A model generated the notes under the pieces. That model was not told the DNA's origin and did not search any database. It worked only from the letters and a program-made list of their open reading frames with translations. From DASQDN01 sp035630195 (GTDB lineage: Bacteria > Acidobacteriota > Terriglobia > Bryobacterales > Bryobacteraceae): a stretch of DNA of 17,923 nt. Both the position numbers and the translations under genes were made by a program. Position 1 is the first letter of the stretch, and each line of letters opens with the position of its first letter. The stretch is from contig DASQLD010000610.1 of the NCBI GenBank assembly GCA_035630195.1, positions 1 through 17,923 on the forward strand, in the 5' to 3' direction. This document shows positions 8,069 to 14,097 of the stretch, one piece after another.

Positions 8069-10168
8069 ATGATGAATACCCTTTCTAACTCAATGCTTCG
8101 GCGGCTCTGGTTAGCTGCGCTCTTGCCGGTGAGTTGCTTCGCTCAGGGGCAACTCTCCTGCGAGCGAGTCGAAAGAGTCATGTCCGTCCGTGCGGAAGGA
8201 CTTGCGGAACTGGTCGGAGACCTCGTACTGAAATGCACCGGTGGAACACCCACTGCTTTCGGTTCGGCGGTCCCCACCTACCAAGTGATGATCACATCTT
8301 CGGTTCCCCTTACCAGCAGAGTGCTGGTTCCAGGCGCGACCAATACCGGTTTGTCGGAAGCTCTACTGATAGTCGACGAGCCATCGTTCTCGGAGCAGAT
8401 TGGCTGCGCCACATCAACCAGTGGAGACGGCTGCCCGGCGATTGCAGGCTCGACAAACTCCAATATCCTTCAAGGCCGGCAGGTACAGCCGAACATGATT
8501 ACTTTTCGGGCCGTTCCGATCAACGCTCCCGGCGCCAGCGGCGCGCGAATGCTTCGCATCGCGAACTTACGGGCGAACGTCGCAGCGCTAGCAACGCAGT
8601 CGCCCAGAGGTGAGGCGCTTCAGTTGAGCGTTCAGATTCTGGACAACAACGGCTCTGCCGTCACAGTTCGGAACTTCGATAAAAGTTCGATTGACGCCGT
8701 GGTCGGAGCCAAAGTGTCTGTTCGAACTCTAGCGGATACGGCGCCGGCGTTGAACGGCAGCCCGGTGATCACGATTCCGCCTGCCTCGTTACCGGTTGGC
8801 GCTCCACAAACGCTAACGGGCTTCAATATCAAGTACACCGAAGGTTTCGTGGGCGCATTTCGTCGTCGAAACGTGGGGACAAGCTCAGAATCTCCTCTGT
8901 TTATGACGGTGCAAGCCGTTCCCGGGCTCCCTTACAACACCGAGAGCGGGTTCCTGAACACGCTGCTTCCGACTGTGATGAAGATGGATACCGCAGGGCT
9001 TGCAGACACCGGCACGAGGCTATGGGTTCGATTTCAGAATGTACCCAAGGATGTCCTGATCTGGGTGACGACACGCGACGTACGGGCCGGAACCACACAG
9101 TACTCGGACACAAGCGCTCGCGCTCTGCTTACCGTTGCAGATGGGAATGGATCCGGGCCAATGACACCGGTCCGGCCCACGATAAATGGCTTGGCTCAAA
9201 TCCCGGTGGTGAACGGGACCGCTACGGCGGTGTGGGAGATTGTCAGCGCCAATCCAGCGACATTGCAGGAAGTGAGCTTCGGCGTTGCCATATCGGCGCA
9301 GACCGCCAATCCCGCGCAAGGGTTGGTCAACATGACCGCTGGGCTCGCACCGATCGTCCCTGAGTCGGGCAGTCACACGATACCAATGTTCAAGCAATCC
9401 GCCGTTGCCGTGCCGGCCTTCGCCGTCTCGAACCTGATCACGGTTCCGGCATTGATTTGTGTTTCTGCTGCGAGCTACGTGGGCCCCGACGCGGCTCCCG
9501 GTTCGATTGTTGCCGGTTTCGGCCGGAACATGGATGTGCCTTCCGCGAATGCGGATAACGCAATCCTTCCGACGACTCTATCGGGTGCAAGTGTGGATCT
9601 TATCGACACTACTGGCGCAAAGAAAAGCGCATCGCTATTATTCGTATCACCCACTCAAGTGAACTTTGTCGTTGCAAATGATGTGGAATCCGGCCCAGTG
9701 CTGGTCAATCTGTTAATGGCCGGCAGACTTGTTGCCTCCGGATACATTCAGGTGAGTACTACGGCTCCCACTCTCTTTAGCGCCAACGGCGACGGAGTTG
9801 GAGTGGCAGCCGGCGAGGGACTACTTAGCTCTGGAGCGGGCGCGGTCGGCGTGCCTATGGCGCAGTACGACTCGAAAGAGGCGCGTTGGATACCAACGCC
9901 TATAAAGGTTGATTCTGTGAACGAATTGATGTTCTTGACGCTCTACGGCACCGGTATTCGTGGACGCCGCAACGTTTCACAGGTTCGCGCGACTGTGGGA
10001 GGATTACCTGTCCCTGTCACTTACGCCGGACCGCAAGGCTTCTTTTCGGGCCTTGATCAAATAAACATCGGTCCTTTACCTCCGGCCTTAGCAGGAAAAG
10101 GCTCGGTGGATATTCAGGTGACAATCGCCGGCCAAAACTCGAATCCGGTGCAGGTCTACATTCGATAG
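8069..10168 (+). CDS. Secreted protein with TIGR03437 'Solibacter' C-terminal domain, function unknown
   Basis: The function is unknown. The N-terminus is a signal peptide (MLRRLWLAALLPVSCFAQ), probably cut at FA|Q near residue 26. A Cys-containing module follows, C31-E-R-V...V-R-A-E-G-L-A-E-L-V-G-D-L-V-L-K-C-T-G-G, which I associate with acidobacterial exported proteins. The middle (about 60-455) is Ser/Thr/Ala/Val-rich, looks all-beta and matches nothing I recognise. From about 462 to 699 it has the TIGR03437 layout: a V-S-A-A-S-Y start, an A-P-G-S-I-V segment, FVSPTQVNFVV, a LTLYGTGI block, VTYAGPQGFFSGLDQINIGPLP, and a final NPVQVYIR strand. It starts 9 bases after bcsC. GAGG at 8063-8066 is too close to the ATG at 8069, so the ATG at 8072 (5-base spacer) is the likelier start. 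Its place between the exporter and the cellulases suggests an envelope or extracellular accessory role, such as adhesion or glucan binding; that is inference. Confidence 0.85.
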   Translation: MMNTLSNSMLRRLWLAALLPVSCFAQGQLSCERVERVMSVRAEGLAELVGDLVLKCTGGTPTAFGSAVPTYQVMITSSVPLTSRVLVPGATNTGLSEALLIVDEPSFSEQIGCATSTSGDGCPAIAGSTNSNILQGRQVQPNMITFRAVPINAPGASGARMLRIANLRANVAALATQSPRGEALQLSVQILDNNGSAVTVRNFDKSSIDAVVGAKVSVRTLADTAPALNGSPVITIPPASLPVGAPQTLTGFNIKYTEGFVGAFRRRNVGTSSESPLFMTVQAVPGLPYNTESGFLNTLLPTVMKMDTAGLADTGTRLWVRFQNVPKDVLIWVTTRDVRAGTTQYSDTSARALLTVADGNGSGPMTPVRPTINGLAQIPVVNGTATAVWEIVSANPATLQEVSFGVAISAQTANPAQGLVNMTAGLAPIVPESGSHTIPMFKQSAVAVPAFAVSNLITVPALICVSAASYVGPDAAPGSIVAGFGRNMDVPSANADNAILPTTLSGASVDLIDTTGAKKSASLLFVSPTQVNFVVANDVESGPVLVNLLMAGRLVASGYIQVSTTAPTLFSANGDGVGVAAGEGLLSSGAGAVGVPMAQYDSKEARWIPTPIKVDSVNELMFLTLYGTGIRGRRNVSQVRATVGGLPVPVTYAGPQGFFSGLDQINIGPLPPALAGKGSVDIQVTIAGQNSNPVQVYIR

Positions 10169-10189
10169 GTGCGAATTACTCCTAAAGAC

Positions 10190-10203
10190 GCCTCGAACGA
10201 GGC
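10190..10203 (+). other. Small hairpin in the gap before the first cellulase
   Basis: GCCTC and GAGGC pair around GAAC in the 50-base gap between the TIGR03437 gene and the first cellulase. The hairpin ends 15 bases before the ATG at 10219, just ahead of the weak purine-rich site GAAGAGAA (10205-10212). No T-run follows, so it does not look like a terminator. It may modulate initiation or processing. Confidence 0.3.
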
Positions 10204-10218
10204 CGAAGAGAACAATAC

Positions 10219-11766
10219 ATGAGTCGCTCACGGCTTCGTTCAACAAAACTTCTCGGTGCCGGGCTGGTACTGTCAAGCATTCTGATGAGCAACTACCTGT
10301 CGGCCGCGGAGACCATCGGGGCGGGCTACTGGCGCACCTCGGGCAAGCGGATCCTAGATTCCAATGGACAGCAAGTCCGAATCGCCGGAGTGAACTGGTT
10401 CGGCCTGGAGACATCTACATTCGCGCCGCATGGCTTATGGGTGCGGAGCTATCGAGACATGCTGGATCAGATAAAGAGCTTGGGCTTCAACACCGTCCGG
10501 CTTCCCTACTCGAACCAGCTTCTTGACGTTGGCAGCAAACCGAATGGGATCAGTTTCGAACTGAATCCCGATCTTATGGGCCTTACCGGATTGGAGATCA
10601 TGGATCGTATCATCACCCATGCTGGGAAGATCGGTCTGAAAATCATTCTGGACCGACACCGCCCGGACGCATCTGGACAATCTGCTCTCTGGTACACGAC
10701 CGAATACCCCGAGAGTCGCTGGATTGAAGACTGGAAGATACTCGCGGCTCGATATAAGGGCGACTCCACCGTGATCGGCGCTGACCTGCACAACGAACCT
10801 CGAGGTCCGGCGTGCTGGGGATGTGGTGAACAAAGTCTGGATTGGCGTTTCGCTGCACAACGAGCCGGCAATGCAATTCTGGAAATCAATCCCAATCTGC
10901 TCATCATTGTTGAAGGCATTGAGTTTCAGAACAATACTTTTTACTGGTGGGGAGGCAATCTCAAAGGTGTTGCTACAGCGCCCGTATTGCTTCAAGTCTC
11001 TGATCGCATAGTTTACTCTGCTCACGACTATCCGTCGTCGATTTACCAACAAACCTGGTTCTCCGCTCCGGATTATCCCGCAAATCTACCGGGTGTCTGG
11101 GATTCTTATTGGGGTTACATCCCCAATAAAGGTATTGCTCCGCTACTAATGGGAGAATTTGGAACGAAGCTTGAGACTGAATCAGATCGGCAGTGGTTAA
11201 AATCGCTTGTCTCTTACCTCGGCACGGGAACGGATGGGATTCATTGGCTATTTTGGAGTTGGAACCCGAACTCCGAGGACACGAACGGCCTGCTGTTGAA
11301 CGACTGGATAACAGTAGACGAGCGGAAACTCGACTTGCTTAAGACCATTCTCCCTGCAACGGTTGAGCCGTCGACACCAGTCAATCCGAGTCCCGCCGAG
11401 CCCGGGATATCCACGCCCGCTCCCACCGCCCCAAATTCCGGAAAGTTCTGCACCGCGAGTTTCCGCGTGTTCAGCGATTGGCAATCGGGATTTGTGGCAG
11501 ACCTTCATTTCACTAACGATGGAGCTGGCCCTATCGACGGCTGGACTGTGACTTGGTCGTTTTCCGGCAATCAAAAGGTCAGAGACGTATGGAATGCGAG
11601 ATTCACACAGTCCGGCCCATCAGTCTCGATTAAGGACGCAGGCTGGAACGGTTCTCTGCTGGAGAAGGAATCCACCTACTTCGGTATGGTTGTCGACTAC
11701 ACGGGAGAAAAAGCTGAACTTAATGACATTCGGCTCAATGGCTTTCCGTGTGTCAATCAGCCGTGA
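10219..11766 (+). CDS. Secreted GH5 (subfamily 1-type) endo-beta-1,4-glucanase with C-terminal CBM2
   Basis: This is an endoglucanase that cuts beta-1,4-glucan by the retaining GH5 mechanism. A signal peptide covers about residues 1-30 (LSAA|ET). The catalytic domain runs from about 36 to 380. Family marks include RIAGVNWFG, ILDRHRPD, HNEP with acid/base E193, YSAHDY, and MGEFGT with nucleophile E313, then FWSWNPNS. It reads very close to the E1 / Cel5A cellulase of Acidothermus cellulolyticus (comparison from memory). It keeps the C-W-G-C pair (199 and 202), but the partners of E1's other disulfide are Ser66 and Ala151. A Pro/Ser/Thr linker spans about 381-408. A CBM2 follows (409-515), closed by C411 and C511. 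W421, W458 and W476 have the spacing (37 and 18) of the cellulose-binding Trp triad of type-2a modules. The gene follows the TIGR03437 gene by 50 bases with only a weak ribosome site (GAAGAG). Its context suggests it replaces BcsZ; a role in plant-cellulose degradation cannot be excluded. Confidence 0.95.
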   Translation: MSRSRLRSTKLLGAGLVLSSILMSNYLSAAETIGAGYWRTSGKRILDSNGQQVRIAGVNWFGLETSTFAPHGLWVRSYRDMLDQIKSLGFNTVRLPYSNQLLDVGSKPNGISFELNPDLMGLTGLEIMDRIITHAGKIGLKIILDRHRPDASGQSALWYTTEYPESRWIEDWKILAARYKGDSTVIGADLHNEPRGPACWGCGEQSLDWRFAAQRAGNAILEINPNLLIIVEGIEFQNNTFYWWGGNLKGVATAPVLLQVSDRIVYSAHDYPSSIYQQTWFSAPDYPANLPGVWDSYWGYIPNKGIAPLLMGEFGTKLETESDRQWLKSLVSYLGTGTDGIHWLFWSWNPNSEDTNGLLLNDWITVDERKLDLLKTILPATVEPSTPVNPSPAEPGISTPAPTAPNSGKFCTASFRVFSDWQSGFVADLHFTNDGAGPIDGWTVTWSFSGNQKVRDVWNARFTQSGPSVSIKDAGWNGSLLEKESTYFGMVVDYTGEKAELNDIRLNGFPCVNQP

Positions 11767-11789
11767 TCTAACAAGACTGCTACGATCTA

Positions 11790-11818
11790 TTGGTTCGTTA
11801 CGCACCTTCCGGTAACAT
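11790..11818 (+). promoter_or_regulatory. Possible sigma70-like promoter before the second cellulase
   Basis: TTGGTT (11790-11795) and TAACAT (11813-11818) are separated by 17 bases, in the 131-base gap between the two cellulase genes. The -35 matches TTGACA at three positions and the -10 matches TATAAT at four. A start of transcription near 11825 would put the hairpin at 11826 at the extreme 5' end of the message. The match is modest and made by eye. Confidence 0.3.
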
Positions 11819-11825
11819 GTAAGGC

Positions 11826-11846
11826 TGTGGGAACTCGTATCCCACA
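11826..11846 (+). other. Perfect 7-bp inverted repeat in the leader of the second cellulase
   Basis: TGTGGGA and TCCCACA flank a 7-base loop (ACTCGTA). No T-run follows, so an intrinsic terminator is unlikely. It could be a 5'-end stabilising hairpin of the message or a dyad operator. Confidence 0.4.
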
Positions 11847-11874
11847 CCGCCAGGCACAGTTTCCCGCCAGGCAC
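11847..11874 (+). repeat. 11-bp tandem direct repeat CCGCCAGGCAC, 17-base period
   Basis: CCGCCAGGCAC occurs at 11847-11857 and again at 11864-11874, separated by AGTTTC. The pair sits between the hairpin and the strong ribosome site of the second cellulase. Two exact 11-mers in so short a gap suggest either a regulator-binding site or a leader RNA element. Confidence 0.6.
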
Positions 11875-11897
11875 TTACTAACAATCGGAGGAGTTAG

Positions 11898-13961
11898 ATG
11901 TTACCAGGCTTGGCAGTTCGTTACGCTACGCTCGCTTTCCTTTGCACTTCAGGAAGTTTCGCACAGAACTACCTTCACACACGCGGCCGTGAGATTCTCG
12001 ATTCCAGTAATCGCGCTGTCCGGTTAACCGGAGTCAACTGGTTTGGCATGGAAACGACGAATTTCGCGCCCCATGGGCTATGGACTCGCTCCATGGCATC
12101 CATGCTCGACCAGATTCGAGAGTTGGGTTACAACACCATCCGTGTTCCATTTTCAAATCAACTTTTCGACTCTGGAAGTGGTCCGAACGGAATCGACTTC
12201 AGTCAGAACCCTGATCTGGCTGGACAAACAGGCGTGCAAATCCTTGACAAACTCGTCGCCGGAGCCCGCACGCGAGGCCTGAAGATTATCCTCGATCGCC
12301 ATCGACCTGACGCCTATGGGCAATCGGAGCTCTGGTACACGAGCGCATATTCCGAAGCGCGCTGGATTTCCGATTGGCAGATGCTTGCCAAGCGCTATCT
12401 CGGGAATGACACCGTGATTGGCTTCGACTTGCATAACGAGCCGCACGGACGTGCAACGTGGGGTGACAACAACAGTACGACAGACTGGAGGTTAGCGGCT
12501 GAACGCGCCGGCAACGCGATTCTAGCAATAAATCCAAAGCTCTTGATCATCGTCGAAGGAATCGAGCGAGTTGGAAACGACTATTACTGGTGGGGAGGTA
12601 ACCTGGCCGCTGCTGGCACTTACCCGGTCCGGCTCAACATTCCTAATCAATTGGTTTATTCTGCCCATGATTATCCGGCGAGCATTTACGGACAATCTTG
12701 GTTCTATGCGCCGAATTACCCTGCGAATCTTGAGGGTATTTGGGAGAGTCATTGGGGTTATCTCATGACCGCCAACACCGCTCCTGTCCTACTGGGCGAA
12801 TTTGGTACGCGTTATCAGACCCCAATCGATCGTCAATGGTTCAACACGATCGCGAATTTCATCGCTTCGCGTGGAATGAGTTTCACGTTCTGGTCGTGGA
12901 ATCCGAATTCCGGAGACACGGGCGGGATTCTGCAGGACGACTGGCGCACCGTGCACAGCGACAAGCACGCCGTACTGCATCCCTTGTTGGCGCCACGGAT
13001 CGGATCCGACGGAGGCACGGGAAATCCTACCCCGCCCGCAGTGCCGAATGGACTTGTCGCCACGCGCGGAAATCAACAGATAAGTTTGTCCTGGAGCGCC
13101 TCCACCGGGGCCATAAGTTACCGCATCTATCGCGGTCTCAGCCCGGGGGCCCAGAATAGTACATTTACTCAGATCGACACGAACTCGTTCCTCGATACCG
13201 GGCTTACAAACGGAACGACATACTACTATCGCGTTACAGCAGTCAATTCAGCCGGCGAAAGCGGCCGCTCGAGCGAAGTGTCGGCGACTCCGGCCATTGG
13301 CGCCACCCCACAAATCCCGACCGGTGCTTCGGCCACTGCTGGAGACAGGCAGGTTATGGTGGGCTGGTCAGCGTCGTCGGGCGCCACTAGCTACAACCTG
13401 TATCGTGGACTCTCGTCTGGAGGACAGGCTACAACTCCTTACAGGACCGGACTTACAACCACTAGCTTTGTAGACACCGGTTTGACAAATGGGACAACTT
13501 ATTACTACCGGGTCGCCGCATTGAACGCGGCGGGTGAAAGCGCCCGGTCAGCAGAGGTTTCCGCGCGCCCCGTTTCGACAACCAGCGCGAACATAACTGT
13601 AACAGGGCGCGTCGCGTCGGGAACAAGTCCCTGGTATGGCGAACTGAATGTGCTTCTTACAAATGGAGCGCCTGTGACTGCTCTGACCATCGAGATCACA
13701 GTGCAGAAGACACCAGGTGTCACTTACTCAGGCCAGTACAATTCCTACTGGGGCAATATGCTTTCAATGGCTTCGGGGCAAACCGGCACGTCGATCATTT
13801 ACACCTACACGCTGAACTCCGGTCAGACCGTACCTGCAGGGTCGAATTGGCTAGCAGCGGCACAGTTCGGGGGCAACGGCACACCGCATGCTACCTCCGA
13901 CACGTTCACTGTGTCTCTAACCTCTGGAGGGGTCGCTCGTACTCTCACGGGCTCCTTTTAA
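11898..13961 (+). CDS. Secreted GH5 (subfamily 1-type) endoglucanase with two FN3 domains and a novel C-terminal domain
   Basis: This is a second endo-beta-1,4-glucanase, paralogous to the gene just upstream. GGAGG at 11887-11891 with a 6-base spacer fixes the ATG. A short signal peptide ends near residue 22 (SFA|Q). The GH5 domain spans about 24-365: VRLTGVNWFG, IILDRHRPD, HNEP with acid/base E181, LLGEFGT with nucleophile E301, and FWSWNPNSGD. The C-W-G-C pair of its neighbour is T-W-G-D here, and the positions of the other E1 disulfide are Thr and Ala, so both disulfides are lost. Two fibronectin type III domains follow (about 380-466 and 470-558), each with LTNGTTYYYRV. The last 125 residues (563-687) form a beta-rich module with aromatic residues W579, Y580, Y614, Y617, W618 and W651. 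It is not a CBM2 and I do not recognise it; a carbohydrate-binding role is a guess. It likely shares the cellulose locus's function or is induced separately from its own leader. Confidence 0.94.
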   Translation: MLPGLAVRYATLAFLCTSGSFAQNYLHTRGREILDSSNRAVRLTGVNWFGMETTNFAPHGLWTRSMASMLDQIRELGYNTIRVPFSNQLFDSGSGPNGIDFSQNPDLAGQTGVQILDKLVAGARTRGLKIILDRHRPDAYGQSELWYTSAYSEARWISDWQMLAKRYLGNDTVIGFDLHNEPHGRATWGDNNSTTDWRLAAERAGNAILAINPKLLIIVEGIERVGNDYYWWGGNLAAAGTYPVRLNIPNQLVYSAHDYPASIYGQSWFYAPNYPANLEGIWESHWGYLMTANTAPVLLGEFGTRYQTPIDRQWFNTIANFIASRGMSFTFWSWNPNSGDTGGILQDDWRTVHSDKHAVLHPLLAPRIGSDGGTGNPTPPAVPNGLVATRGNQQISLSWSASTGAISYRIYRGLSPGAQNSTFTQIDTNSFLDTGLTNGTTYYYRVTAVNSAGESGRSSEVSATPAIGATPQIPTGASATAGDRQVMVGWSASSGATSYNLYRGLSSGGQATTPYRTGLTTTSFVDTGLTNGTTYYYRVAALNAAGESARSAEVSARPVSTTSANITVTGRVASGTSPWYGELNVLLTNGAPVTALTIEITVQKTPGVTYSGQYNSYWGNMLSMASGQTGTSIIYTYTLNSGQTVPAGSNWLAAAQFGGNGTPHATSDTFTVSLTSGGVARTLTGSF
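13035..13571 (+). repeat. Tandem fibronectin type III repeat within the second cellulase
   Basis: Two FN3 units (13035-13295 and 13305-13571) repeat with a period of about 93 codons. The C-terminal strands are nearly the same in protein: LTNGTTYYYRVTAVNSAGES against LTNGTTYYYRVAALNAAGES. The DNA differs at many third positions, so this is an old duplication rather than a recent copy. Confidence 0.85.
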
Positions 13962-13968
13962 CTTACCG

Positions 13969-14010
13969 GGAGGAGTGTCGCTCGTAGACGCTCCTCCATA
14001 ACTTCTTTCC
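13969..14010 (+). terminator. Likely Rho-independent terminator after the cellulose locus
   Basis: GGAGGAGTGTC (13969-13979) pairs with GACGCTCCTCC (13987-13997) around a 7-base loop, giving an 11-bp stem with one G-T wobble. A partly T-rich tail (ATAACTTCTTTCCC) follows. It begins 7 bases after the stop of the second cellulase. The tail is weaker than an ideal T-run, but the stem is the strongest intergenic one I found. Confidence 0.65.
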
Positions 14011-14042
14011 CATAGCGCGAGAATAGTTCGGTCTCGGTCCCA

Positions 14043-14063
14043 CTTACGTGTAAGCGCCTGCAC
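14043..14063 (+). promoter_or_regulatory. Operator-like palindromes upstream of glycogen phosphorylase
   Basis: CTTACGTGTAAG (14043-14054) has 5-base inverted arms around GT. Overlapping it, GTGTAAGCGCCTGCAC (14048-14063) is an imperfect dyad centred on GCGC in which 6 of 8 base pairs are symmetric. That centre and the TGTAA-CG start resemble LacI-family operators. The sites lie 34-55 bases before the TTG start, where a repressor could act. The regulator is not in the window. Confidence 0.3.
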
Positions 14064-14097
14064 GGCGCCGATACTCTGCACGAACGAAGGACCAGTT

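Noticed and set aside
11826..11846. Hairpin after the first cellulase as an intrinsic terminator
   Set aside because: The stem is only 7 bp and no T-run follows. It is better described as a leader or operator dyad.
13035..13571. Recent DNA duplication or recombination hot spot in the FN3 repeats
   Set aside because: The two units are alike in protein but differ widely at synonymous sites, so they are an old duplication typical of FN3 arrays.
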